Notes: generated from the letters alone by a model not told the origin. A stretch of 12,537 nucleotides of DNA from an uncultured Mesocricetibacter sp. (GCA_905373425.1 CAJPST010000050.1:1-12537), one strand, 5' to 3'. Positions 1 to 6,588 are shown, numbered from the stretch's first letter. A program made the numbers and translations.

Positions 1-383
1 TTCATTGGTGAAAAGTATGCCAGAACAAGGGCTTCGCCGTCTTAAACCAACAGAACACCCGATTATTCATAGCGACCAAGGCGTATTGTATGGCACGGCG
101 GAATGGATAAATATGTTGAAAGGAAAAGCGATACAAAGTATGAGCCGCTGAGGAAATTGCTACGATAATGCGGTGATTGAAAGCTTTTTTGCAATATTAA
201 AATCAGAGTGCTTTTGCTCTCGGACTTATCATTCAATTGCTGAATTACAGGCAGAGATTGAAGAATATTTGGTGTATTACAATCAAAAACGAATTAAACT
301 TGGTTTAAAAGGATTGAGCCCGGTGCAATACCGAGCTCAATATTTAAGTTAACTAACCTGTCCAACTTTTGGGGGGCAGATCA
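1..383 (+). mobile_element. IS3-family (IS150-like) element, right end only
   Basis: This is the 3' part of an insertion sequence that enters from outside the window. It holds the C-terminal half of the transposase (to 352) followed by a terminal region of about 30 bp. Read inward from the right, that end begins TGATCTGCCCCCC and continues AAAAGTTGGACAGG, the usual style of IS150-group ends (5'-TG...CA-3'). I place the right boundary at the A of TCA at 383, within 1-2 bp. The left end is not visible, so the target duplication cannot be checked. Confidence 0.8.
2..352 (+). pseudogene. IS3-family transposase OrfB, C-terminal part, interrupted by TGA
   Basis: This is the C-terminal half of a DDE (rve-type integrase) transposase of the IS150 group. 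The second catalytic Asp is visible in IIHSDQG (codon 74-76) and the catalytic Glu in NAVIESFF (codon 179-181). The conserved tail YYNQKRIKLGLKGLSPVQYR is also present. Between Asp and Glu, the usual SR-(K/R)-GNCYDNA motif reads SR-stop-GNCYDNA. The stop is TGA at 149-151, one transition away from CGA (Arg). The frame is otherwise open to TAA at 350-352, so this copy should give a truncated, inactive protein unless the stop is read through. The 5' part lies outside the window. Confidence 0.85.
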
Positions 384-388
384 CTTTC

Positions 389-397
389 TGCTATGAT
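389..397 (+). promoter_or_regulatory. Extended -10 promoter of the MOSC gene, next to the IS end
   Basis: TG-C-TATGAT at 389-397 is an extended -10 element 33 bp before the ATG at 431. The matching -35 position (369-374, TTGGGG, 17-bp spacer, only TTG matching) lies inside the IS terminal repeat. Any native -35 was therefore replaced by the insertion. The ribosome binding site is GGAG at 419-422. No transcript evidence is available. Confidence 0.5.
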
Positions 398-430
398 AAC
401 AGCTTAAAATTACTTAATGGAGAACATATT

Positions 431-1132
431 ATGAGCCAAATTTTAGCCGTGAAAATCACCGGCGCAACAACGCTTACTTTATTAAACGGCAACCAACTTT
501 ATACTGCAATTCGTAAGCAAGCCGTTCCGCAGGTTACACTGAATACGCTGGGACCGATTGGTGATGAAGTAGGCGATAAAACACACCATGGCGGAATAGA
601 CAAAGCAGTGTTTTTCAATGGACAAAAAACACTGGAAAAACTGACCGCACTTTTGGGCTTGGAATATGATTATTTGCAAGATTCGCGTTTTGGTGAAAAT
701 TTTGTAGTATCGGAACTAGACGAAGAAAATGTGTGTGTGGGCGATCAGTTTCGAATTGGCGAAGTGCTTGTGGAAGTGTGCCAGCCACGCAAACCGTGCA
801 ATACTTTATCGAAAAATACTGAAAATAACGACACGCGCAAAGTGGTGGTGGAACAAAGCTTGGTGGGTTGGTATGCGCGGGTGTTGCAAACCGGCGTGAT
901 TCACCAGGGAGATCGTTTGATACTATTGGCACGCCCTTATCCCAAATTAACCATAAAGGCCGTACACCAATTACTTGCCCAGCCCGCCAAAACTTTAAAT
1001 ACTACACTACTGGAGCAGGCCCTCGACTGTCCCTCTTTAGCAGAAGGTTACAAAAAAACGTTGCGTAAACAAGCGGAAAAAAACGCATTGCATTCTGATG
1101 AAAGCGCCTTCTTTAACACCTCGGAGTTTTAA
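431..1132 (+). CDS. yiiM: MOSC-domain protein, YiiM-like
   Basis: This 233-residue protein matches the YiiM branch of the MOSC (molybdenum cofactor sulfurase C-terminal) superfamily in length and motifs. Visible signatures are the N-terminal KITGATTLTLLNG strand region, HHGGIDKAVFF (residues 52-62), RFGENFV (86-92) and VCQPRKPC (116-123). That last motif carries the cysteines (C117, C123) typical of the cofactor-handling site. A helical tail (about 170-225, PYPKLTIKAVHQLL) fits the YiiM '3-alpha' domain. In E. coli, YiiM with molybdenum cofactor takes part in detoxifying N-hydroxylated bases such as 6-N-hydroxylaminopurine, so a similar cytoplasmic reductase role is inferred. The start follows GGAG with 8-nt spacing. 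An IS end lies about 48 bp upstream. The gene contains one uptake signal (644-652). Confidence 0.88.
   Translation: MSQILAVKITGATTLTLLNGNQLYTAIRKQAVPQVTLNTLGPIGDEVGDKTHHGGIDKAVFFNGQKTLEKLTALLGLEYDYLQDSRFGENFVVSELDEENVCVGDQFRIGEVLVEVCQPRKPCNTLSKNTENNDTRKVVVEQSLVGWYARVLQTGVIHQGDRLILLARPYPKLTIKAVHQLLAQPAKTLNTTLLEQALDCPSLAEGYKKTLRKQAEKNALHSDESAFFNTSEF
644..652 (-). repeat. DNA uptake signal sequence (in yiiM)
   Basis: ACCGCACTT is the complement of the Hin-type uptake signal core AAGTGCGGT, and a further TT follows. It lies inside the coding frame at LTALLG of the MOSC protein. Confidence 0.85.
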
Positions 1133-1145
1133 GGGCTACAGCTCA

Positions 1146-1154
1146 AAGTGCGGT
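1146..1154 (+). repeat. DNA uptake signal sequence (intergenic)
   Basis: AAGTGCGGT lies 14 bp after the yiiM stop and is followed by CCTTTTTT. There is no inverted partner close enough to make a terminator stem, so this is a single uptake signal. Confidence 0.85.
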
Positions 1155-1190
1155 CCTTTTTTGGCGTGTTTTTTATGGCGTATGGGCGCT

Positions 1191-1219
1191 TTTAAAATAA
1201 AAAGGCTTTTTGCTATAAT
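1191..1219 (+). promoter_or_regulatory. Promoter of the DUF535 gene
   Basis: A consensus extended -10, TG-C-TATAAT (1211-1219), has a 4/6 -35 match TTTAAA at 1191-1196 with a 17-bp spacer. It lies 46 bp before the ATG at 1266. This is the best sigma-70 promoter in the first 3 kb and shows that the DUF535 gene is transcribed independently of yiiM. Confidence 0.7.
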
Positions 1220-1265
1220 CCGGCGCCTAATTTATCTATCGAATCAATTTTTGAGGTTTATAGTT

Positions 1266-2144
1266 ATGGATTTCCATTTCCCTACCTTTTACGAGATGTT
1301 TCCCGTCGAAAAACGAAAATTAAAATTGTTGCGGGAATGGTTGCGTTATCGGACACGCCGCTTGGCTTTCGCCAGGCAATGCAAAGCTCTTGTGAATTTT
1401 ATTAATAATAACCCGTTGTGGCAGCCGATTTTTACCGAATATCCGTATCGGGTAAATGCTTTATTGCGCCAATATTGCGATAAAGCTTTTAACGCAGAGC
1501 AACGTTTGCAGGCAATTAGAACTAATTTTGCCGTGGCAGAAAAAAAATTCGGCGTGACATCATGTGAAAGATTAATTGCACAACAACCCGTATTGTTATC
1601 ACAGTTAACAGATGAGTTGAGGCTGAATTTAACGCTAAATCACATTGATCCTTTTGAAGGCTTTTTTGCTGTCGGTTTAACGGATGGGAATCAACGCACT
1701 ATTTATTCTGCCGGTTTTACCTTTTTAGCGGATAATCGTTTGTTGGTCTCCTCAATTCAAGGACCAAAAGGCGAGGAAGCGCAGGATTTGGTACGCCAAG
1801 CGACGAAAGCATTACATGGCGTGCGCCCGATGTTTATGTTAGTGAACGCCTTTAAAGTTCTGGCGGAAACATTAAATTGCCGTTTGGAAGGTATTCCGCA
1901 TAAACGTCAAGCGAAATATCGTTGGAACGACTCGGCAAAATTATTGTTTAACTATGATGAATTTTGGCAGGAGTGCGAAAGCACATTAGTGGAAGATTAT
2001 TGGCAAATTCCAACCGTACTTGAACGCCGTCCGTTAGAGGAAATTCAGAGTAAGAAGCGTTCCATGTATCGCAAGCGTTACGAGATGTTTGACAATATGA
2101 CGGCTGAGATTCAATCGCTTTTAGCAAAGAAAAATCATGAATAG
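1266..2144 (+). CDS. VirK/YbjX family protein (DUF535)
   Basis: This 292-residue protein has the DUF535 pattern. The C-terminal half shows GFFAVGLTDGNQRTIYSAGF, then LLVSSIQGPKGEEAQDLVRQ, then KALHGVRPMFMLVNAFKVLA, then IPHKRQAKYRWN. Family members are enterobacterial YbjX and Shigella/Salmonella VirK, linked to virulence and antimicrobial-peptide resistance; their biochemistry is unsettled. No signal peptide or membrane segment is evident, so it is probably cytoplasmic. I chose the ATG at 1266 because it lies just downstream of a consensus promoter and of GAGG at 1252-1255. The frame is open back to 1098, but that would overlap yiiM and precede the promoter. The C-terminus (about 262-292) is rich in Lys and Arg. 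It is monocistronic and ends before a shared terminator. Confidence 0.82.
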   Translation: MDFHFPTFYEMFPVEKRKLKLLREWLRYRTRRLAFARQCKALVNFINNNPLWQPIFTEYPYRVNALLRQYCDKAFNAEQRLQAIRTNFAVAEKKFGVTSCERLIAQQPVLLSQLTDELRLNLTLNHIDPFEGFFAVGLTDGNQRTIYSAGFTFLADNRLLVSSIQGPKGEEAQDLVRQATKALHGVRPMFMLVNAFKVLAETLNCRLEGIPHKRQAKYRWNDSAKLLFNYDEFWQECESTLVEDYWQIPTVLERRPLEEIQSKKRSMYRKRYEMFDNMTAEIQSLLAKKNHE

Positions 2145-2212
2145 CATTATTGCGGTAAACTGACCGCACGACACCGGCAAATGCACTTTATGTTATACGT
2201 TGGCTGGCTAAA

Positions 2213-2221
2213 AAGTGCGGT
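2213..2221 (+). repeat. DNA uptake signal sequence (intergenic)
   Basis: AAGTGCGGT follows the DUF535 gene. A degenerate complement, ACCGCAC without the final TT, lies about 45 bp upstream at 2163-2169. The two could pair over a long loop, but the real terminator is the hairpin that follows. Confidence 0.85.
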
Positions 2222-2250
2222 GGATTTTTATCGAGATTTTGCAAACAAAA

Positions 2251-2280
2251 AACGGAAGCCAAAGCTTCCGTTTCTCTTTT
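2251..2280. terminator. Bidirectional Rho-independent terminator
   Basis: Perfect 9-bp stem AACGGAAGC/GCTTCCGTT (2251-2259 and 2264-2272) with loop CAAA. On the plus strand it is followed by TTTCTCTTTT, and on the minus strand by a T-rich run (complement of 2241-2250). It serves both the DUF535 gene and the convergent flavin oxidoreductase, whose stop codon overlaps the T tract. Confidence 0.85.
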
Positions 2281-3421
2281 AAATATCTATGATCTTCGCC
2301 TCTTGTCCTTTCAATGGCGGTAACCATGCTTGCGTACCGCTTATGGTAAAATTCCACAATGTATCAGAGAAACCGTAATGGTCGGCTTGTTCAGGATCGA
2401 TAGCTCGTTGAATACTACTCTCTTCGCCATTTAAAATACGGGTAGCAATATCAGGGTTCACCATCACGGTTTTACCTAATGCGATAAATTCCGCCCAGCC
2501 GGTATTGAAGGCTTCCAACATCTCATCCGCCGTATAAATATTGCCCACACCGATAAGCGGTAATTTACCGCCGATTTGCTGGTGTACTAATTGAATACGA
2601 CAAGCGGCGGGGTCTGCTCCACGGCGTACTTTTTTGTAGAAATCCCATAATGAAATATGCAGATATTGCAACGGTTGTTCTTTCAACACATCAATTAGCG
2701 CCAGCGTGTCTTCCATTGTAATACCCAATTCTTCGGGCTCTTCAGGTGAGAAGCGATAGCCGACAATAAAATCATTCGCATTGTGTTTAGCTTTTGCCGA
2801 AACAACAGCTTCAATCACCGCTAACGGAAAACGCATACGTTTTTCACGTGAGCCGCCCCATTCATCGCTACGACGGTTAGAATGTCCGGAATAGAACTGC
2901 TGAATCAGATAATTGTTCGCACCGTGAATTTCCACGCCATCAAACCCCGCGCGAATCGCAAGATCCGTAGCTTTGCCAAAGGCATCAATGAGAGAAAGAA
3001 TTTCCTCATGCGTTGCTTCGCGCGTGCCGGTCGCATCATCGGCGCTTGCTGAGATTTTATCTTTGCCGTTGAGCAACTCGGTTATTGATTGTTTACCACC
3101 GTGATGTAGTTGCAAAATAGCTTTTGCACCTTGAGCTTTGATAATGCCTGCCGTAGCTTTTAGGCTCTCAAGTTGTGATTCGTGAACGGCTTCAGGTTGC
3201 CCGTGGAATGCTTTCCCACCATCCTGCACAAGCGTTGCGGCAAGGATAAACATCCCCATATCGCCAGCACGATTGCCGATAAAACGGCGTTCCTGTTCAC
3301 CAAGCGTACCGTCTTTGTTTGAAGCGAAATGGGTCATAGGGGCAACCACCAAGCGGTTTTTAATCTCTACGCCGTTGTTGAGCGTATAAGGTTGAAATAA
3401 AGGTTGAAATTTCGGATTCAT
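2279..3421 (-). CDS. Old Yellow Enzyme family NAD(P)H:flavin oxidoreductase
   Basis: This 380-residue protein is an FMN-dependent (beta/alpha)8 ene-reductase. The N-terminal KNRLVVAPMTHFAS matches the first barrel strand. Q104 in ILQLHHGGKQS and R223 in VGYRFSPEE are at usual FMN-contact positions. HGANNYL (166-172) gives the H-x-x-N-x-Y set (H166, N169, Y171), which corresponds to the substrate-binding His/Asn and proton-donor Tyr of OYE1. NRRSDEWGGSREKR and GVGNIYTADEM (phosphate-binding end) complete the pattern. Such enzymes reduce activated C=C bonds of enals, enones, nitro compounds and maleimides in the cytoplasm. The natural substrate is not predictable here. The start has AGGAG 7 nt upstream. 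The gene is monocistronic, with a long leader (about 115 nt) containing an inverted repeat. Closest named relatives would be YqiG/NemA-like proteins; I give no symbol. Confidence 0.9.
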   Translation of the reverse strand: MNPKFQPLFQPYTLNNGVEIKNRLVVAPMTHFASNKDGTLGEQERRFIGNRAGDMGMFILAATLVQDGGKAFHGQPEAVHESQLESLKATAGIIKAQGAKAILQLHHGGKQSITELLNGKDKISASADDATGTREATHEEILSLIDAFGKATDLAIRAGFDGVEIHGANNYLIQQFYSGHSNRRSDEWGGSREKRMRFPLAVIEAVVSAKAKHNANDFIVGYRFSPEEPEELGITMEDTLALIDVLKEQPLQYLHISLWDFYKKVRRGADPAACRIQLVHQQIGGKLPLIGVGNIYTADEMLEAFNTGWAEFIALGKTVMVNPDIATRILNGEESSIQRAIDPEQADHYGFSDTLWNFTISGTQAWLPPLKGQEAKIIDI

Positions 3422-3454
3422 ATTTTCTCCTAGAATACAGTAAAAATTGCTGCA

Positions 3455-3491
3455 TGATGCTTTAACAGCACAGCTCGCTAACTAAGCATCA
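3455..3491 (-). repeat. Inverted repeat in the flavin oxidoreductase leader
   Basis: TGATGCTT (3455-3462) and AAGCATCA (3484-3491) are perfect 8-bp complements around a 21-nt spacer. They lie between the predicted promoter (3542-3550) and the start at 3421, so the leader RNA could fold here. A related AAGCAT lies nearby (3505-3510). Its function is unknown. Confidence 0.4.
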
Positions 3492-3541
3492 GTTTTCACA
3501 AGGGCTTTAAGCATTGTAATGACGCACAATAGTTAAGTTAA

Positions 3542-3550
3542 ATTATATCA
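3542..3550 (-). promoter_or_regulatory. Extended -10 promoter of the flavin oxidoreductase gene
   Basis: Read on the minus strand, TG-A-TATAAT is a perfect extended -10. No good -35 is seen 16-18 bp upstream, which is common for extended -10 promoters. It predicts a leader of about 115 nt. Confidence 0.55.
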
Positions 3551-3580
3551 AAAAACATTATTGACATGATCTTTGGCTAC

Positions 3581-3597
3581 ATCAACATCGAGTTGAT
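3581..3597. promoter_or_regulatory. Dyad ATCAAC-N5-GTTGAT, candidate operator
   Basis: Perfect 6-bp arms (3581-3586, 3592-3597) around ATCGA lie between the divergent promoters of the flavin oxidoreductase gene (-10 at 3542-3550) and phnA (-10 at 3619-3624). The arms sit over the likely -35 zone of the phnA promoter. The position suits a repressor or activator site. No regulator gene is adjacent, so the binding protein is unknown. Confidence 0.35.
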
Positions 3598-3615
3598 AGG
3601 TCTATTCGTCAAATA

Positions 3616-3624
3616 TGTTACAAT
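3616..3624 (+). promoter_or_regulatory. Extended -10 promoter of phnA/yjdM
   Basis: TG-T-TACAAT is an extended -10 with a 5/6 hexamer, 38 bp before the ATG at 3663. The upstream TTGATA (3593-3598) would need a 20-bp spacer, so the -35 contribution is doubtful. Confidence 0.5.
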
Positions 3625-3662
3625 GGCAGGTTTGTATCATTTCATTTAAAACGAGGAAACAC

Positions 3663-3986
3663 ATGGAATACCCTATTTGCCCATCTTGCAAAGGCGAAAA
3701 CACTTATCACGATTCAATCCAATTTGTCTGCCCGGACTGCGGCCACGAATGGACCGGCAATGAAGCCGAGGAGCATGATGACGATCAACTCATCGTCAAA
3801 GACAGCAACGGCAATCTCCTCGCCGATGGCGACGATGTGCTGCTCATCAAAGACCTCAAACTCAAAGGCTCCTCTGAAGTATTAAAGAAAGGCACCAAAT
3901 TTAAAGGCATCCGCCTCGCCCGAGGCGATCACAACGTGGATTGCGGCAAAATCATGCTGAAATCGGAGTTTTTGAAGAAGGCGTAA
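3663..3986 (+). CDS. yjdM: PhnA/YjdM-type zinc-ribbon protein
   Basis: This 107-residue protein is close to the usual length of about 111. The N-terminal zinc ribbon has Cys pairs CPSC (C6, C9) and CPDC (C23, C26) ending GHEW. The C-terminal KOW-like part contains DSNGNLLADGDDV, IKDLKLKGSS, LKKGTKFKGI and DCGKIMLKSEFLKK, the standard PhnA/YjdM signature. The name PhnA is historical: this family is not the phosphonoacetate hydrolase, and in E. coli it lies beside but outside the core phosphonate genes. Its molecular role is unclear. I chose the start at 3663 because GAGGAA (3652-3657) precedes it and homologues begin M-x-x-P-x-CP-x-C. The frame is open upstream to 3615, but that overlaps the promoter. 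No phosphonate genes are nearby. Confidence 0.9.
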   Translation: MEYPICPSCKGENTYHDSIQFVCPDCGHEWTGNEAEEHDDDQLIVKDSNGNLLADGDDVLLIKDLKLKGSSEVLKKGTKFKGIRLARGDHNVDCGKIMLKSEFLKKA

Positions 3987-3995
3987 AAATAACAT

Positions 3996-4028
3996 AAAGT
4001 CACCTGTCGTAAGCAGGTGGCTTTTGTT
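3996..4028 (+). terminator. Rho-independent terminator after yjdM
   Basis: AAAGTCACCTG (3996-4006) pairs with CAGGTGGCTTT (4014-4024), with one G-T wobble, loop TCGTAAG, and a T-rich TTTTGTTT tail. It lies 10 bp after the stop codon and separates yjdM from the PIN-like gene. Confidence 0.8.
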
Positions 4029-4051
4029 TAAGAAAAATAGTTAAAAAAACG

Positions 4052-4060
4052 ACCGCACTT
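4052..4060 (-). repeat. DNA uptake signal sequence before the PIN-like gene
   Basis: ACCGCACTT, 32 bp before the ATG at 4092, directly abuts TATTAT (4061-4066), a possible -10 for that gene with no convincing -35. Confidence 0.85.
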
Positions 4061-4091
4061 TATTATTTGTTCTTTTTATGGAACCAAAATC

Positions 4092-4934
4092 ATGAAATAT
4101 GCTTTTATTGATTATGAGAATATTCATTCTCTCGATAATCTGAATTTACATCTTTATGAACGGATTTTTCTCTTTTTAGGTGCTAATCAGCCAACTATTC
4201 AACTTTCCGAAAAGTTCAATGACGAATTAAATATCACATTAATTACTGTTCAGAGCTCAGGGAAGAATAATCTTGATTTTCACATTGCCTATTATTTAGG
4301 CAAAATGGATATGCAAACGGATAAAAAGATTGAGTTTTGTGTCATTTCAAAAGACAACGGCTACTTGGGAATCTGTGAGTTTATTCAGAATCAACGTAAT
4401 CCAAGAAAATGTATTTTGCTAAAGCCAAGTCTTCCTGATGTGGAAGAAGAGCCGATGAAATTAATTGAGGATAAATCATCAAAAACAGCTAATATTAATA
4501 TTGAGCAATACCTTGAAGAGTTTCAAGCTTATATTTCAAAAGCGAAAGTAGAACATTTACCAAGAAAAAAAGGTAAGTTATGCAACAGCATTCGTTCCCA
4601 AACAGGGATTAAAAGTTTAGATGAAAAGTTAAGTCAATGGGCTATTGAGCGGGTTTTTGATGTACTATGCAAACAAAATATAATTATTCTTAGTGGAGAT
4701 GAATTCCAATATCCTCAATTTGATGGCGGGATGATTTATCTTAAATATGAAAAATATTTATTGTGTCGCGGGGCTAAAAGAAGACCGACTTCACTCAAAA
4801 GCCTTAAAAATGACATTGTATCAAGATGTAATATAAAAAATGATGTAACTAAAGTGAATGCCATTATTCAACATTTAGTCAGTAATAAAATTATTAAAAG
4901 CTCATCAGAATTAAAAATAGATTATTTAAAGTAA
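4092..4934 (+). CDS. PIN/NYN-like nuclease-fold protein with two C-terminal winged-helix-like repeats
   Basis: This 280-residue protein has no named function that I can recognise. Residues 1-112 look like a PIN-like (NYN-type) ribonuclease fold. The acidic residues sit where such folds place metal ligands: D7 and E9 in MKYAFIDYENI, D62 in KNNLDFHIAYYLG, and D88 in FCVISKDNGYLG. After an acidic linker (113-135), two similar basic segments follow, at about 155-213 (PRKKGKLCNSIRSQTGI...) and 228-280 (KRRPTSLKSLKNDIVSRCNI...). Each has the pattern basic-x-L-x-N-x-I-x-S-x(3)-I and then a helix and strand, so they look like tandem winged-helix (possibly LOTUS-like) nucleic-acid-binding units. An RNA-cleaving or RNA-binding role is inferred. 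The start has only a weak RBS (GGAA at 4080-4083). It is monocistronic, flanked by terminators, and more AT-rich than its neighbours, which may indicate acquisition. Confidence 0.75.
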   Translation: MKYAFIDYENIHSLDNLNLHLYERIFLFLGANQPTIQLSEKFNDELNITLITVQSSGKNNLDFHIAYYLGKMDMQTDKKIEFCVISKDNGYLGICEFIQNQRNPRKCILLKPSLPDVEEEPMKLIEDKSSKTANINIEQYLEEFQAYISKAKVEHLPRKKGKLCNSIRSQTGIKSLDEKLSQWAIERVFDVLCKQNIIILSGDEFQYPQFDGGMIYLKYEKYLLCRGAKRRPTSLKSLKNDIVSRCNIKNDVTKVNAIIQHLVSNKIIKSSSELKIDYLK

Positions 4935-4943
4935 ACATCTGAT

Positions 4944-4975
4944 AAAGTGCGGTCAAAATCCACCGCACTTTTTTA
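4944..4975 (+). terminator. Terminator made of two inverted uptake signals
   Basis: AAAGTGCGGT (4944-4953) and ACCGCACTTT (4962-4971) are exact complements with loop CAAAATCC, followed by TTTTATTTT. Paired inverted uptake signals acting as terminators are well known in Pasteurellaceae. This one ends the PIN-like gene 10 bp after its stop and contains two of the window's ten signals. Confidence 0.88.
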
Positions 4976-5046
4976 TTTTCTTCTGCCGAACTCATTTACG
5001 ATGCGTCTATCTAATCATCAATATATCTTTGATACAGGAGAACTTT

Positions 5047-6588
5047 ATGCAAGCAAAAACATGGTTGGCTTCGTTAGTAGGGTTGGCAATTTCCGGTGTG
5101 TCCATGGCGAATCCGCCGCAGGGGAATGATCCGTTGGCGGATGCGCCATATTTCAATAAAACGGACAGTGGCTATGATTTGAAATTCTCACCCAAAACTT
5201 ACCGTACTTTAGCGGCGCAAGTGAATGGCGAGACGGTGAAATTCCGTGCGTTTGAAAAAATTGTGTATGTGCAAAACCCGGTTGAGCCGGATTATCAGAC
5301 ACTGAACATTTATGTGCCGGAAGCCTATTTTAATAATGGCAAAATCAATGGCTTTAATGCCAAGAGCGCGCCGATTTTCCTGCCGAATTCGGTGGGCGGT
5401 TATATGCCGGCAAAAGCGGCTACTTATGATGCAAAAGGCTTTGGCAGTGGTGATAAACCGAACGCAATTTTGACCGCACTTTCTAAAGGCTATGTGGTGG
5501 CAAGTGTGGGCGCACGTGGACGGACATTGGAGAAAGACGGCAAATATACCGGCAAAGCACCGGCAGCGATTATTGATTTGAAATCGGCGGTACGCTATTT
5601 GCATTTTAACGATGAAGCAATGCCGGGGGATGCTAATAAGATCATTTCTAACGGCACCAGCGCAGGTGGAGCATTGTCCGCTTTGTTAGGCGCAAGCGGT
5701 GACAGCATGGATTATGTTGAGTATTTAAAACAAGTCGGCGCGGCAGAGGCGAGTGATGTCATTTTTGCAGTGTCCGCCTATTGCCCGATTACCAATTTGG
5801 AACACGCCGACAGCGCTTATGAGTGGGAATTTAACGGCTTGAACGATTATCGCCGAATGGACATGAGCCGTTTGAATGCGCAAAGTTTTAATGACCATTC
5901 GCAGGCAGCAGCAAAAGCCACAGTTGAGGGTACATTAACGGCAGCGGAAATTCAGGTGTCCGATCAGCTAAAATCGGCGTTTCCATCTTATTTAAATAGT
6001 CTGAAATTAGCAGATGAAAAAGGCAATGCCTTAACGTTAGATGGGCAAGGCAACGGTTCTTTTAAAGATTATATGAAAAATGTCATTGTGCGCTCGGCGG
6101 ATAAGGCCCGTAAAAATGGTGTGTCTTTCGAAGATAAACCTTGGGTGAAACTGAGCAAGGAAGGCGTCAGCGACATTGATTGGGAGGGCTATATTCACTC
6201 GGAAAAACGCATGAAATCGCCACCGGCCTTTGATGCGCTGAATTTGAGTTCCGGTGAAAATAACTTATTCGGTACGGAAAGCGTGAATAATCGGCATTTT
6301 ACAGACTATTCTATGCAACATAGTAGCGAGAAAGGGAAAATGGCAGATAAGCACGTCATTCAGTTAATGAACGCGATGAATTATGTGGATCACGGCAAAA
6401 CCGCATATTGGCGCATTCGTGCAGGTACTTCTGATCGTGATACCTCGCACGCCATCAGTGCGATACTTGCGATAAAACTGCGTATGGCAGGCAAACAGGT
6501 GGATTATGAAACTCCGTGGGGCGTGCCGCATTCGGGGGATTATGATCTGGACGAGTTGTTCCAATGGATGGATAGTATCAGCAAATAA
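5047..6588 (+). CDS. Exported subtype-B tannase-like esterase (alpha/beta hydrolase)
   Basis: This 513-residue protein is predicted to hydrolyse ester bonds of gallate-type polyphenols. The start at 5047 follows AGGAG (5036-5040). An in-frame ATG at 5029 would put the RBS inside the gene. A signal peptide is clear: a Lys near the N-terminus, a hydrophobic core (about 6-16) and a cleavage site SMA|NP near residue 21. The nucleophile is S205 in NGTSAGGALSALLG. D463 in RAGTSDRDTSH and H495 in GVPHSGDYDLDELF complete the triad. The spacings (258 and 32 residues) agree closely with the Ser163/Asp419/His451 triad I recall for Lactobacillus plantarum tannase. An insertion-like lid (about 255-430) lies between them. 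The location is periplasmic or secreted. No gallate decarboxylase or phenolic transporter is adjacent. A feruloyl or other aryl esterase is possible. It contains one uptake signal (5473-5481). Confidence 0.83.
   Translation: MQAKTWLASLVGLAISGVSMANPPQGNDPLADAPYFNKTDSGYDLKFSPKTYRTLAAQVNGETVKFRAFEKIVYVQNPVEPDYQTLNIYVPEAYFNNGKINGFNAKSAPIFLPNSVGGYMPAKAATYDAKGFGSGDKPNAILTALSKGYVVASVGARGRTLEKDGKYTGKAPAAIIDLKSAVRYLHFNDEAMPGDANKIISNGTSAGGALSALLGASGDSMDYVEYLKQVGAAEASDVIFAVSAYCPITNLEHADSAYEWEFNGLNDYRRMDMSRLNAQSFNDHSQAAAKATVEGTLTAAEIQVSDQLKSAFPSYLNSLKLADEKGNALTLDGQGNGSFKDYMKNVIVRSADKARKNGVSFEDKPWVKLSKEGVSDIDWEGYIHSEKRMKSPPAFDALNLSSGENNLFGTESVNNRHFTDYSMQHSSEKGKMADKHVIQLMNAMNYVDHGKTAYWRIRAGTSDRDTSHAISAILAIKLRMAGKQVDYETPWGVPHSGDYDLDELFQWMDSISK
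5473..5481 (-). repeat. DNA uptake signal sequence (in the tannase-like gene)
   Basis: ACCGCACTT lies inside the frame encoding LTALSKG. An uptake signal within the gene suggests it has resided in, or moved among, Hin-type Pasteurellaceae rather than arriving very recently from elsewhere. Confidence 0.85.

Noticed and set aside
149..151. TGA in the transposase read as selenocysteine or tryptophan
   Set aside because: The position is normally Lys or Arg, there is no selenocysteine hairpin evidence, and all other genes use TGA and TAA as normal stops (for example TGA at 8745-8747).
615..932. Antisense 105-residue open frame within yiiM
   Set aside because: It lies wholly opposite a well-supported gene, has unusual composition and no recognisable motif or ribosome binding site.
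1098..1265. N-terminal extension of the DUF535 protein by 56 residues
   Set aside because: It would overlap the end of yiiM, start upstream of the consensus promoter at 1191-1219, and lacks a good ribosome binding site. ATG 1266 fits the family length and context.
3561..3566. TTGACA as the -35 of a yjdM promoter
   Set aside because: At 16-18 bp spacing there is no acceptable -10 (best CAACAT). The extended -10 at 3616-3624 is better placed.
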